Of a stretch of 64,000 bases of DNA, positions 33,641 through 45,491 are shown piece by piece. A program made the translations under genes and the position numbers. Origin of the DNA: Tricholoma matsutake (lineage: Eukaryota > Basidiomycota > Agaricomycetes > Agaricales > Tricholomataceae); NCBI GenBank assembly GCA_026075535.2, contig AP026546.1, forward strand, positions 2,728,001-2,792,000, in the 5' to 3' direction. The notes below the pieces were generated by a model, which was given only the letters and a program-made list of their open reading frames with translations, had not been told where the DNA came from and ran no database searches. The stretch's first letter is position 1. Each line of letters opens with the position of its first letter.

Positions 33641-36004
33641 TACTTGCTCTTAAATTTACTATCCAGCATCTTCAAAACCTTTACTGTTGCCAGTTCCTTT
33701 ATCTGTGTTTTTATCACTGTGATCACACATGGTGGTCCCATTGTGTGAGCATCCATGTTGAATCAATCTGGGTTTTTGTCAAACAGATGTTGCAGTCCCT
33801 TGTGAATCCAAACATGTTGCATTCAGGTCTTTATGTGACATTCCTTATCCTCTTGCCATTTAGTGGCCCAACGCTGGTGTGGGGATTGAAGGATAGGTTT
33901 TGGGCTCACCGGGGGAGGGTTCAGAAGGTCGAACCCAGATTCCTTAGCAACCGCAGTCCTCAGCTCAACATCCACCACAATTTTATTTCTTGACAGAAAA
34001 TCAAGGCTGAGGATCAGGTCAGTGTGCAGGTTCAGACAAATAATTGTGTTCAAGGTTCTCAATTTCCATACAGCATCTGTTGACTGAAGGTGTAATTTAC
34101 AGTAATCTGTTAAGTCCATGCTAGTGTCCAATTTCTCTCCTTGGTGTTGAAAAGCTCCTGTTACTGAGAAAGGCTTGTACAGCTTCCATTGTGCTAACCC
34201 CAATATCTTGACAAGACTAGAGGAAATCAGCACTGGAGGTGAACTGTGGTCAATAAGGGCTCAAAGCAGTGTGGGAGCACAGGTGAGAGGCACGCCGATA
34301 CAACACTCCCACCAAAGGTGAGATGGCAGTGAAAAAGGTTGAGGTATGTGCTCAGTTGCCTTGTCCACCACCATTTCAAAGCTGCTGTTGCTATCCTCCA
34401 TGAATACTGCAGCAACCGCTAGGTTGGTACTCTCTGCCTTCTCATAAGCTGCCTTAGCTTTCAGTGCCTCTGTGATGGTGACTTTCTTGCATGCATCCAT
34501 GGAAGGATGACCATTCTTTCCCAGTGGGCAATCCACCAAGTAGTGGTTGACATAAAACTGTCTGCAATGGAAACATCCATGGTGAGCTTTCAATAAATCA
34601 TGTTTGACTGTTGTCAGCTTAGCGATAAAGGTAGAACTGTTCATAGATGTCATGCCCACGGTCGATGCCATGTCTTTGACTCCAATGTTGCTATTGTTCA
34701 TGGACGTCAATCGTTGCAGCCCAGTCTTTGGTGCCGCAGTTACTTTCATAGCCTTGACCCATTCATTTCACTTATTGTTCAGTTCAACATCAAGAAGGTG
34801 AACCCGTCCAATCCAGGAATTGAAATCTATGATTTTGTCCAAATCTCCATGTGTGTTATTCGCGTCATATGAAAATTTCAGAGCAGGACAGAGCCGGGGG
34901 ACAAAATGTGCTTGTAGCTTGTCTTCCTCAATGTGGTAGGTCAATCCCACTATACCCAGCTCTGCGTTGGCCTCTCATGTCTCTTCAGTCCATGGCAAGA
35001 AATTGAGTGGCCCTTGCATCGTGATTTGAGTTGCTACCAAGTTGTCTTGCCAGTTAGGGGGCAAGAATTTCTTCTTGAACTCAAGGATGAATTCGGGGAA
35101 TGTCAAGGTGAGAAGTTGGTCATGGTGAATGTTCACCCATGACTGGATGGCTGACAACTCGAAGTTGTAAATGATTGCTGCGACACAATCATCTCCCTCG
35201 ACTTTCTTGTGCTGGAAGAAATGTCGGCAAGTGTTTTCAAAAATGCAGACCATAGCAATTGTGATATGTCCTGCACTAAGGACCAGGGCATGGCCGCCTT
35301 TGCCACCCTCAATGGTAGCAGGCACATATTGAATGTTGTCCATTTTACTGGGATGTATGCATTGACAATTTTGGAATCTGATGAGTCTGTGATTGAGACT
35401 GGGCTGGGTGCATGGTTGTGACATGGAGAAGCAGAAGCTTCTGAGGGGGGGCTGGGCAGTGCAGGGGTGGAGAGGGGGCTGGATGGTGGGGTGGAGAGGG
35501 GGCTGGATGGTGGGGTGGAGAGGGGGCTGGATGGTGGGGTGGAGAGGGGGCTGGATGGTGGGGTGGAGAGGGGGCTGGATGGTGGGGTGGAGAAGGGGCT
35601 GGATGGTGGGGTGGAGAGGGGGCTGGATGGTGGGGTGGAGAGGGGGCTGGATGGTGGGGTGGAGAGGGGGCTGGATGGTGGGGTGGAGAGGGGGCTGGAT
35701 GGTGGGGTGGAGAGGGGGCTGGATGGTGGGGTGGAGAGGGGGCTGGATGGTGGGGTGGAGAGGGGGCTGGATGGTGGGGTGGAGAGGGGGCTGGATGGTG
35801 GGGTGGAGAGGGGGCTGGATGGTGGGGTGGAGAGGGGGCTGGACAGTGCAGGGGTTGGCTGATTTGGTCTAGGGCGTGCGTGACTACATGTGAGCAAGGC
35901 CATATGGGTAGACAGTATGTGAGACAGGGTGACTTTGAGGTACAAGACATGGGTGGGGACAGTTGTTTGCAAGGTGATGCTGGGGGTACAAGGGAGAGGG
36001 GCAA
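33641..36004 (-). pseudogene. Gypsy gag-protease-pol start with a repeat-expanded N-terminus
   Basis: On the minus strand, from right to left: an N-terminal region made of a 24-bp minisatellite (PSPPHHPA in one frame); gag (PATIEGGKGGHALVLSAG; LTFPEFILEFKKKFLPPNW); a knuckle CFHCRQFYVNHYLVDC; a protease-like segment (ALIDHSSPPVLISSSLVKI, with the usual DSG replaced); and a pol start KTQIKELATVKVLKMLDSKF near 33700. Several stops and frameshifts break it. The RT piece at 28359-28803 is likely the same element, separated by later insertions. Confidence 0.7.
35466..35850. repeat. 24-bp minisatellite, 16 units
   Basis: Sixteen near-identical copies of the unit GGTGGGGTGGAGAGGGGGCT plus GGAT. One unit reads AGAAGGGG (near 35591). 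Because the unit is a multiple of three, all frames stay open on both strands. This explains several long repetitive ORFs here. It overlaps the N-terminal region of the minus-strand gag. Confidence 0.93.
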
Positions 36005-36272
36005 AAAGGGTTGGTTTGGGTCATTGAGTGTTTTTGGTGGGGTTTTTATATGGGGGTAGCTATATGCAGTGACACAACTTCCCAGAGGTGACTATATGCG
36101 GTAGCATAATATACATGTGAGTTTGTGAAGATGTAGGGGTTGTGGAGTGATGTGGTGTCTCGGCAAGGTTGCAAGAAAATGGTGATGTGTTTGTTATCTG
36201 GTGGTCTTCTCTCCCAGGTGTTGTGCAAGGGTGTGCAACTGCATGAGAATCACGCCCATCACAAAAAAAAAG

Positions 36273-36493
36273 TGGAAGGGAGTAAGATCTCCCAACACTC
36301 AGAGTGTGCGCATTGTGAGGAATGTGGTATCTATTCAAGAGGGAATGAATCTAATAATAGTTGTAAGTCTACATATCAATGTACACATGACCAATGCAGT
36401 CATGTGGTTAGAGTTGTCCATGTGACCGTGTCATGTAGTGGTAACTGTTGTAAGAATAGTAGTCATTGTTGTAAGAGGATTGATCCTCTTACA
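36273..36493. repeat. LTR related to those of the 14.1-17.1 kb element
   Basis: It runs from TGGAAGGGAG to CTCTTACA and is preceded by the same A-rich tract (ACAAAAAAAAAG) as the right LTR at 16949. Its ends fold as GGGAG-TAAGAT-CTCCC and TGTAAGAGGAT-TG-ATCCTCTTACA. It could be the 5' LTR of the minus-strand gypsy gag at 33.6-36.0 kb, or a 3' LTR of a plus-strand small element. No partner LTR or duplication was found. Confidence 0.65.
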
Positions 36494-38694
36494 ACTTCCA
36501 GTTGCTTTTCTTCCCATTCCAAAGAGTAAGTGGTCAGGCTAAATTGGGCACAATCTTTAGCTGACTTTGAATCGGAATATAAGTGAGCAAATGTCAGGTG
36601 AAATGTCCAGAGTTTCAGCGCTTTGTCTGCCAGATCTACCACACATGTTTAGCTTGGGTTTTTGCACCTCTGAAGGCTGGCATGACAAAACCTGAAGCCA
36701 TTGTCTGCCCGGATGGACATTTCTGAAGCACTGTCTATTTGTTAGGACCTTACATTGCTGATTACCCAGAGCAAGTATGGTTGGCATCAATTGTTCAGGG
36801 GTGGTGCCCAAAGTATGTAAATCATTTTATATGTTGTTTTAAGATGCTTATTGTAGGATGATCCAACCACAGATGCGGTGCATGACCCAAAAATTTGGAT
36901 AACAAGGCTGCACACCTCCAATCTCATGAGAGATCTGACTTCATCATCTCACAGTCTCACAGTTCGATCCTGGGATCATTTGGCTTCAGCATGGGATGTG
37001 GAGTGATGTTATTATAAGTATTTTTGTGTTTCTTCTCATTTTGTACATTGATATTGAGATTCATAGCCATTCACACATGGGTTTCCTTGTGCAGACATAC
37101 ACATGCTTCTTGCACCAGATTTTCTCCATCAGATAATCAAGGGGACATTCAAGGATCATCTCGTGGAATGGGTCAACCAATATCTCCATCAAACTCATGG
37201 TGAGAAATGAGCCCTGGAGATTATTGAAGACATTGATTGGTGGTGAGTGAGGTCATCATAGTTTCATGGGTATCAAGCTAAAATTATTGTCAGCATATTA
37301 TTTGTTCCACCATATGCAGGTCTTCACCATTTTCCTGATGGGCAGAATTTTGCACAGTGGACAGGCAATGATTCAAAGGCATTAATGAAGGTGCATGATC
37401 ATAAATGACCTTGACCTGTTCAGAGCTTGATTTCATTATCAGATCTATATTGCTGCACTTGCTGGACATGTACCATCAGAAATCACTCAATGTTTATCAA
37501 CTTTCCTGGATCTTTGCTATATATTTCGCCAAAATTCCATTTCAAGCACTGCCCTTAGCGAAGCCAAAGCACTTCTTGACAAATTTCACAACCTGCACCA
37601 GTTTTTTGTTGATGCTGGTGTCCACACCTCCCCGTCATTACCTTGCCAACATGCTCTCCTTCACTATCTCACCTTGATACCCTTGTTTGGTTCCCCAAAT
37701 GGCCTCTGCTCATTGATAACAGAGTCAAAACATATCAAAGCAGTGAAAGAACCATGGAGAAGATCAACCCATTTCAATACACTTCCACAAATGCTGTGCA
37801 CCATTGTCTGATTGGACAAGCTCACAGTGTTATGGCAACAGTTTCTCAGAAAGGGCATGCTGTTTGGTAGTACTGCGGGTTATGTCGTTCAACTCTTGGG
37901 CAGCAGCAATCATGTTGGTGATGATCATGAGATAGCTGATAACCTTGACCATGATTCAATGGATGTTGATGCTGAGAATGATGAGGACAACCAAATTAAG
38001 GAGTTGCATGATGTTCAAGATGATGTTGGAGCTGTGGATGGGCCTCAAGCACTGTCATCAATTAGGCTTGCATCAACACCTGGTATATTTGAGCTTTCAG
38101 AAATTGATTCAATTACTGACCGCTGATAATTAGAACCAAAATATCCCAAGCAGCTGGATGCATTGGCAAAATACATCAATGAGCCTGGCTTCCCATCCAC
38201 CCTCAAGGAGTTCCTGTTTGCACAGCGCCATCCCAATCACCCTATCCCTGATGACATCAATGTTCATTGCTGGCAAGATCAAGGTCTTCCATTCAGCTAC
38301 CACCTGCTTCTATTCATCAAGTGATCTATGTGGGGCTGGAGGGATGTATCAACAGTGCATCCAATGCAATCCATCTTGGTATAGTCATCCACACCATGAT
38401 ACTGTTTTCATTGTTCAGGATGAGGATTGAGTTGGCATGGGGGGACTACTCATGGCCTGAGTTCATCTCTTTTTCTCAATTGTGGATGAGTATGATGGAG
38501 AGACAGTGCCATATGCACTTGTTAGCTGGTTCATACCTGATCAAGACCATCATGATCCAAATACATGCATGTGGACTGTGAGACCAGCAGGAACATGCAG
38601 GCAATGGCCAGTCCAGGTTATACCCCTTAAAAGTATTGCTCATGGAGCACATCTATTACCTCAATATGGCATTGGACTGCTTCCTGATTATATA

Positions 38695-39245
38695 TAGTGA
38701 ATGGCAAGGGTTTACATACCCCTGAGGGTATGGGCAAAGGGTACATGAGGGTAAGGGTAAGGGTATGAACTTTCCTACCCTCTACATACCCTTACCCCTG
38801 AGGAGGGTACAAGGGTATACAGAGTCACACTTTAGAAGATGTCAACCACCCATGATATCAGTATAGTAACCCTTATGAAACTTGATGACCTCTCTGACCA
38901 CTCTTTGCTGTGCAAGTTGGGTTATTTCCTCTATGGTCCCAGCCTATTGAGTTATTCAGGCAAGGGTATTCTCCTAAAGACAGTACTAGACTACTACTAC
39001 CTTGTGCTTTTCAACATGCTAAAAGCTCAGATAATTACTAAAAATGGATCAGACCATGTTTGAGCATCATCAGGAAACTATTTGAAATAAACCCTTGCAT
39101 CATACCCCCAAGGGTATTGAATACTCTCTATACCCTGGGGTACCCTTACCCTTACCCCTGAAAACCCCTACCCTTGACCAAGGGTAAGGGTTTTGAAGGG
39201 TAAGGGTAAGGGTAACAATGAAAATACCCAAGGGTTACCCCTCTA
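38695..39245. mobile_element. 551-bp non-autonomous hAT element, perfect 8-bp duplication
   Basis: The ends TAGTG and CTCTA match the hAT rule TAGNG/CNCTA. They are flanked by identical ATTATATA at 38687-38694 and 39246-39253. The interior is non-coding, with many GGGTAAGGGTA and TACCCTTACCC units in opposite orientations towards the two ends. These units resemble telomere repeats but are TAAGGG, not TTAGGG. It inserted into the 3' end of the Plavaka-like gene. Confidence 0.9.
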
Positions 39246-39295
39246 ATTATATATCCCATAATAACACACTTGACAAGTTCCAAACATAAAATATT

Positions 39296-39690
39296 AGGGT
39301 TGTTCACGGTAGCCATTCTTGGGCCATTTTTGGCTCATTTTCAAACTCATTTTTGGCTCATTTTTGTGTATTTGGCAGAGGAACAAACAAAAGGGAACGA
39401 AAAATGGAATGGAAAATGACATGAAAAATGGTTACTGTGAACACCCTGGGAAGGAAAATTTAGAAAAATGGAGCAAAAATGCATTTTTCTCGCCAGGCAC
39501 AGTGCCAAAAATATGAAAAATGATCATTTTTCGGTTCCCTTTTTACAAAAGCAAGGGTAGGGTTCCATTTTACATCCATTTTACATTCATTCTCAGTTCC
39601 ATTCTTGAGAAAAATGGAATCAAAATGAAATAGAAGATGATTGAAAAATGAGTGAAAAATGAACCAAAAATGCCAACTGTGAACAACCCT
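39296..39690. mobile_element. 395-bp MITE with long inverted ends
   Basis: The inverted ends are about 45-50 bp and imperfect: AGGGTTGTTCACGGTAGCC on the left, and GTGAACAACCCT closing the right. Both subtermini are made of ATTTTTGGCTCATTTT-like units. The flanks allow a 3-bp ATT duplication (39293-39295 and 39691-39693) or a TA dinucleotide. Removing it keeps the Plavaka frame open into DHHCHEFLSD. Confidence 0.82.
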
Positions 39691-39936
39691 ATTGACCACC
39701 ACTGCCATGAATTTCTATCAGATTAGCCACATGGTACTTAGTTTTAGTTCTGTTGGTAGCTTTTTGACTTTTGTGCTTTTTGACTTGTAACAAGTAGAAA
39801 ACCATGAAAAAGCTGACAAGTAAAATGCCAGCTTGCTTTGAGCTTGCTGATGCAGAGATCAGAGTTAGTGGCTGGCAGGTTCTCCTTATTGCTATTTTCA
39901 TGTTTCTTCTCTGCAGCATTTTGAGACCTCTTTTCC

Positions 39937-40251
39937 TGTTGAAATTAAACCCTGAGATACATGCTGCATACATGAGGCAATACATGCAGCATACACATGT
40001 TACTGCGCTTACTGTGCATTTACTGCACTTACTGTGCATTTACTGCGCTTACTGCGCATACATGTGGTAAACACATTCCCAAGTCATGTGACATCCTTAT
40101 TATTATGTATATAAGGAGAACCTGTACCGTAGTAGGAATACAGTCTTCTTACCTCTGCTAACCCTAGCTGTAAGTCTAACTAAACCCCAGGTAGGTTGTA
40201 AGGAATGTGTTGTCTCTTCCCCTGTGCAAGCATATATAGTCTGCTCCAACA
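39937..40251 (+). repeat. 5' LTR of copia C3
   Basis: A 315-bp LTR containing an array of TTTACTGC(G/A)CTTACTG units. It has one unit (about 20 bp) more than the 3' LTR, and a TATA-like TATATAAGG near 40109. Confidence 0.93.
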
Positions 40252-40262
40252 GGTTATGGGCC
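40252..40262 (+). promoter_or_regulatory. Primer binding site of copia C3
   Basis: GGTTATGGGCC directly follows the 5' LTR. The same string follows the 5' LTRs of C1 and C2 on the minus strand, so all three copia elements share it. It presumably pairs with a tRNA-derived primer (initiator-methionine type in many copia elements). Confidence 0.75.
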
Positions 40263-40499
40263 CTGCTGGGCACATTGCGAACGCACCTTAATTGGCTGCG
40301 AACGACGTTGACTTCATCATCTCCAAATTATAACCTTGCGCTCTTCGTGAGCTGCATTGCGCTCCCTGCAAGCTGCACTTAAAACCTAGGTTGACTAGGG
40401 TTAACCACTCTGAAGGAGTGTTTTTTCCTGAGATTGTGAAATGTGTTTTCTTGGATAAAAGACTGATTGAGTGCTTTTAACAGCTGCCACCACATAATC

Positions 40500-42075
40500 A
40501 TGTCTTCAACCCTTGAAAAACTCATACAAACTTTTGATGGCTCAAATTACATTCAATGGGCCAACTCCATGAAGGTGTGGCTCAGGTCTCAGGGCCTCTG
40601 GCAGATAACTAGCGGGGCAGAAATCAGACTGCCTCTGGCGCCTCCTTTGACGGCGACGAACACTACTCTCATAGCAGATGCTACTGCCAAGCTCCAGACC
40701 TGGAGCAACAAAAATGACCAGGCTATTGGTAGCCTAGTGCTCCACCTGGCCACCTCCATTCAGCAGCATGCCAACACCAAGGACACTGCTGAGGAGGTGT
40801 GGGACCTCATTCGCACCGATTATGGTGTCGATGGCCCCTCCCAAGTCTTTGCAGACTTTAGGTCTGCAATAGCAATCAAAATTCCGGCTGTGAATCCCGC
40901 GCCAGAGATTGCTAAGATGGCTGACAAGTTCGAGCGCCTCACAGCTGCCAATGTTGCCATCCCTGAACTAGTTCAGGCGATGATCCTACTTGCTGCGATG
41001 CTGCGCGAGTATGATTCTTTGTCCTCCACAGTCTTTAACACAACTGCTACTAGTGCCTTGACATTTAAACATGTCAAGGACTCCATTGTCACTGAAGCCT
41101 CAAGGCACATGGCAGTAGGAAAGCCCGCTGGCCAGCCTCAGGCCAACAAACCTTCCGCTGTCAAACGCAAAGGGGGAAACCCCAAATGGCAGCCCAAAGA
41201 AGGGCAAAACAACAATGGAGATTCATCCTGAAAACGTGGACGACGCAGGGACAAAAAGACTAAGGAGGAAAAGCCTAAAGAGAAACATACCCACCTCGCC
41301 TCCAGTGCCTTTACCACCATAAATGGTAATGGCACTATCATACCGCCGATGCCGCTCATTCAGCGCATCAAAAAATGCGACCACACTCCCACAAGGGATC
41401 CTCACCACCGACTGCCTGCACAGGCATATACAGGTGCGGCCTCTACCTCTCATTTGGTTTATGCCAAATATCAGCAAGCTTGAGACACCCTTGAGCAAAT
41501 GCATCTTCCGCGCAGCGCAAAAAATCTGCGACCGCTAGAAGAGCACCTAACGGTGCAAGAAGGTAAGAGGAGGAGGATCGAACCAGAACTGAGAATCGAG
41601 GAGGTAGAAGATGACATCGTCTCCCTTGGATCCGAACCTCCAGTGTCTGATGAGGAAGTATGGAAAGCCGTCGATGAGATGCTTGTTGATGAACCCCTTG
41701 AAACGGGAGCGTATGATGACAGGTCAGTCCTTTTCCCTGCCACAAGCACAAAGATTAATATTCCTATGAATACAGCAAACTTTTCATGTGAAATTTTACC
41801 ACTATTAAATGTATCATGGAATTATTTGGATCTTAATATATGTGTTATGTGTGCAAATGGAAATTGTAAGAAAGGTGCAGAATGGATCATGGATTCAGGC
41901 ACATCAAAACACTTCACTGGTGAAATGAAAGATTTCGCTTCTTACAAGCCTTTACCGAGAAAGGACTCTACCTTGGTCCAAATAGCCACAGGTACTACTC
42001 ATATAGTAGGAAAAGGAGCAGTCTTCATTAGACATCAGGTAGTATGTCACAGGAAGTCAGAGACACGTGAAATGT
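40500..42075 (+). pseudogene. Copia C3 gag and protease
   Basis: The start ATG 40500 (MSSTLEKLIQTFDG) gives a gag of the copia/UBN2 type with SNYIQWANSMKVWLRSQGLW and HVKDSIVTEASRH. The same frame runs on through TGA at 41229-41231 and 41481-41483 to the protease motif AEWIMDSGTSKHFTGEM. It then meets a stop at about 42075 where a 34-bp sequence is duplicated in tandem. No standard CCHC knuckle was seen. Confidence 0.88.
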
Positions 42076-42076
42076 G

Positions 42077-42147
42077 ATTATACCCCGTCTACTACATACC
42101 CAACATTAATGCAATTATACCCCGTCTACTACATACCCAACATTAAT
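42077..42147. repeat. Short tandem duplication in C3 pol
   Basis: Two copies of ATTATACCCCGTCTACTACA plus 14 further bases, with a period of 37 bp. The extra copy shifts the reading frame between protease and integrase. Confidence 0.85.
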
Positions 42148-44998
42148 ACTCAATTAATGTCAATGGGCATCTTCTTACAAGATGGAAGTGATGTGCGTGG
42201 TTCCTCTGCACACATTTCATTTATTGAGAAAGGAAACCCAATTATGCATTGTGTCCCTCTTAGGAGAAGTGACATGATTTATTGGGCTTGGACTCATATA
42301 ATGAGCACCAAAAAGGTCAATGTCACGACCATTTACGTCGCTGACTACTTGACTTGGCATAGGCGACTTGGACACCCATCCAAAGAAGTGCTAGGGAAAA
42401 TGCCTAATAGCACCCCATGTTCACCAACAGAACGGGTGCGCTCTGCACGCCATAAGGACAATAATGGAAAAGTTGCAAACCCTGCAATTTACCGCTTGTC
42501 TACCACAATCATGGTGGGAATTTTGCATTGAACATGCAACACACCTATACAACCAAACCCCAATAAGGCGCCTGAAATGGCTGACACCTTTTGAGGACCT
42601 GACAAAGGTCCGCCCAGATCTAAACAATCTGAAGGTCTTTGGTTGTGGTGCTTATGTCTATCTACCCAAGGAAAAATGTCCAACCACATTATCTCCTCGA
42701 TCGGAGTTAATGATGTACCTTGGATTAGAAGATGGCATTAAAGCATACCATTTCATGTGACTTAGTGGCACAATATTCATTGGTGCTACAGCACTATTTG
42801 ATGAAATGATGTTCCCATGCTGTCCTGGAGCTAAAACTCCTGCCAAGACAGACCTTGGTAATTTTCCACCTCCAGAACCAGAAGATGACGACCACTCATC
42901 TGGAATGGATGGCAATGATTCTATACCGCCACAAGATCCGCCCCTTCCTCCATCATCAGAAGATGATGATGATGATGTACCAAGTGAGCAAAAGGTGCAT
43001 GATGATGCGACTGATGCTCCTCCTCCGCTGCCTCCAGTAACCACTGAGGACTTTTGTCCAAGACGTGAAGATCAACAGGAATGGCAGCAATTGCCCCATC
43101 GATCAGGCAGGCAGAGGAACATCCCAAACTGTCCCGGCAATACCTATGGAGAGAAGCGACTCCCCTCTGACATAGAAAGAGACATTGCACGTGATCGATA
43201 TTGGAAGAGATCTGTGGGTCAAGATTTGGATCATAACCAAACATGACCACGATCTCAACAACAAGAACTGGTTGCTGGACCAAGTTCGGCACCCCACGAG
43301 AGTGTGCCCAATTCCAATAATCAAGAACATGATCACCCAATGGGGGAACCGGACGAAGCAGGTTATATTCAAAAGATAACCAAGGAAGGTGGAGATAAGC
43401 TTATTCGCTGGCTGTTGTCAAAAGCAGTCAAACCATCAAGCGAAATAAGCCAAGTTCCAAACCAATTTCACAATATTGCATGCCTACCACGGCAGCAGCA
43501 ACTTGAGTGGAAACAGGCTTGTCATGAAGAATTAGAGGCTCTTTGCAAGCGACAAGTCTATGACATCGTCGATCTTCCACATGATCAAAAAATGATCAAA
43601 AATAGATGGGTTTTCTCTGTGAAATCGGATGGAAGAAAACGAGCCAGACTCGTGGCCAAAGGCTTTTCACAAATCGAAGGTGTTGACTTTGATGAGATTT
43701 TCTCACCAGTAGTCCACTACGAGACTGTATGCCTCATGTTTGCACTTGCATCTCTAGAAGGCATGTATATGACTGGTCTAGATGTAAGAACTGCATTTTT
43801 GTATGGCAAACTAGATGCGGAGATCTATATGGATCAACCCGAGTGTTTCAGACTTGAGGGAAAAGAGCACAAAGTAATGTGCTTATGCCGAGCATTGTAC
43901 AGCCTTAAACAGGCCTCACTAGCATGGTGGAAAGAGCTAGAGGCATTTATGCGCACCATTGGGTTTGTGCGTGCCAGCTCTGATGCCAGCATTTTCATAC
44001 ACAAGGATCCTAAGACAGGCAGCATTGTTATTGTGCTGGTCTATGTTGATGATGGCTTGTTCATGGGGAAGAACAAGAAACTTGTGGATGAAAAGAAGAA
44101 TGCTTGTCTGAAGCATTGGGAGTGCCATAGTACTGAAAAAGTCACAGAATTCTTAGGCATGCGCGTCACCCAGACTGCAAGCAAAGTCAAACTCAATCAA
44201 ACTGAATATCTCGCCAAAGTGCTCGAGAGGTTCGAGATGACAAATGCCAAAGCTGCCCCCACTCCTCTCCTGACTGGTTACAAACCATCGGAAAACACAG
44301 TGACACCAAATGCGGCGCTTAGATCAAAATATCAGTCTGTGATCGGATCTTTATTGTATCTGATGCTTGGAACACAATCTGATATCACTTATGTGGTAAT
44401 CAGGATGTCGCAATTCTCGGCTAATCCTAGCCAAGAACATCTAGACAAAGCGATGTACATCATGCACTATCTGGTGGGAACCCAGAAATATAATATTGTC
44501 TACGATGGAGAGAAATCCGAAGGGCTACAGGCCTTCACAGATTCTGATTGGGCTGCTGACACTGTCAAGCACCGATCTACAACGGGTTACTTTGCTACTC
44601 TAGTGAGTGGCATTGTGTGCTGGCAGTCCCATTTACAAAAAACTGTAGCACTGTCATCCACAGAAGCTGAATACATGGCTCTCTCCAACACTTGTCGACA
44701 GATAGTGTGGATAGAGTCCTTATTCCAAGAACTCAGATATATACTGAAGTGTGTACCAATCTGCACTGATAATCAGGGATCCATCTTTATCAGATCAAAT
44801 CCAGTTCAGGAAAGAAGGACCAAACATATAGATATTTGCTACCACTACACATGCGAATGCATCGAAAATGACAAAGTCACAGTTGTTTTCATTCCTGGAA
44901 GTGAAAATCCGCCTGACATGTTCACAAAGAACCTTGGCGCCGTCCTATTCAGGAAATTTAGAGACTCTCTCGGAATTACTTTCGAGATTCAAACTTAG
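42148..44998 (+). pseudogene. Copia C3 integrase (core deleted), reverse transcriptase, RNase H
   Basis: The integrase zinc-binding start LTWHRRLGHPSKEVLGK is followed almost at once by QNG ... RTIMEKLQTLQ, which normally comes after the catalytic core. The D, D and E region is therefore deleted near 42415. The connection and RT regions follow (RLVAKGFSQIEGVDFDEIFS; VRTAFLYGKLDAEIYM; active site YVDDGLFMG), then RNase H (SSTEAEYMALSNTCRQIVW; HIDICYHYTC) and a terminal TAG at 44996-44998. The last 564 codons (43304-44998) are open. Confidence 0.9.
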
Positions 44999-45030
44999 CT
45001 GCTTAGAGTGCTGTACAGTTTGAGGGGGGG

Positions 45031-45325
45031 TGTTGAAATTAAACCCTGAGATACATGCTGCATACATGAGGCAATACATGCAGCATACACATGTTACTGC
45101 GCTTACTGTGCATTTACTGCGCTTACTGCGCATACATGTGGTAAACACATTCCCAAGTCATGTGACATCCTTATTATTATGTATATAAGGAGAACCTGTA
45201 CCATAGTAGGAATACAGTGTTCTTACCTCTGCTAACCCTAGCTGTAAGTCTAACTAAACCCCAGGTAGGTTGTAAGGAACATGTTGTCTCTTCCCCTGTG
45301 CAAGCGTATATAGTCTGCTCCAACA
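45031..45325 (+). repeat. 3' LTR of copia C3
   Basis: A 295-bp copy of 39937-40251 with one repeat unit fewer and a few transitions, followed by TTTCC. Confidence 0.93.
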
Positions 45326-45491
45326 TTTCCAAACACAGCTGACACAACTTTGAGAACTCATCATGCATCATTTCGACGAAAGTTTGACATGTCACAAGGG
45401 AGTGGCAATATTGACGCTTGTTATGGGAAGGGGGGTTTTGACCCCTAGCATTATATGACGCGCCCTTAAATTTACGTCCATAATTTAACGT

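Larger units (their letters stand above)
36560..39726 (+). pseudogene. Plavaka-like (CACTA-type) transposase, C-terminal half, interrupted
   Basis: Segments characteristic of this Agaricomycete transposase family appear in order: FAPLKAGMTKPEA, CPDGHF and LGPYIADYPEQVWLASIVQG; then MLLAPDFLHQIIKGTFKDHL; then DGQNFAQWTGNDSKALMKV; FGSPNGLCSLITESKHIKAV and KEPWRRSTHFN; and the tail YPKQLDALAKYI, VSWFIPDQDHHDPNTCMW. After two small insertions (38695-39245 and 39296-39690) the last residues DHHCHEFLSD and a TAG at 39724-39726 follow. Introns are likely near 36810-36853 and 37240-37320. Stops and frameshifts around 38100 and 38325 make it a pseudogene. Family assignment is from memory of related sequences. 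Confidence 0.7.
39932..45330 (+). mobile_element. Ty1/copia element C3 with both LTRs; TTTCC target duplication
   Basis: The LTRs 39937-40251 and 45031-45325 (TGTTGAAATT to CTCCAACA) are flanked by TTTCC at 39932-39936 and 45326-45330. The primer site GGTTATGGGCC follows the 5' LTR and a purine tract TGAGGGGGGG precedes the 3' LTR. Between them are gag, protease, a deleted integrase, RT and RNase H in copia order. It lies next to the Plavaka-like gene on the left and the host-gene island on the right. Confidence 0.95.

Noticed and set aside
35393..36004. Several long repetitive open frames on both strands (Gly/Trp-rich plus, Pro/His-rich minus)
   Set aside because: The 24-bp repeat unit is a multiple of three and stop-free in most frames, so open length here means nothing. 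Only the minus frame leading into gag might be real.
38730..39230. Internal telomere repeats
   Set aside because: The unit is GGGTAA (TAAGGG), not the fungal TTAGGG. It occurs in both orientations within a hAT element with a perfect 8-bp duplication.
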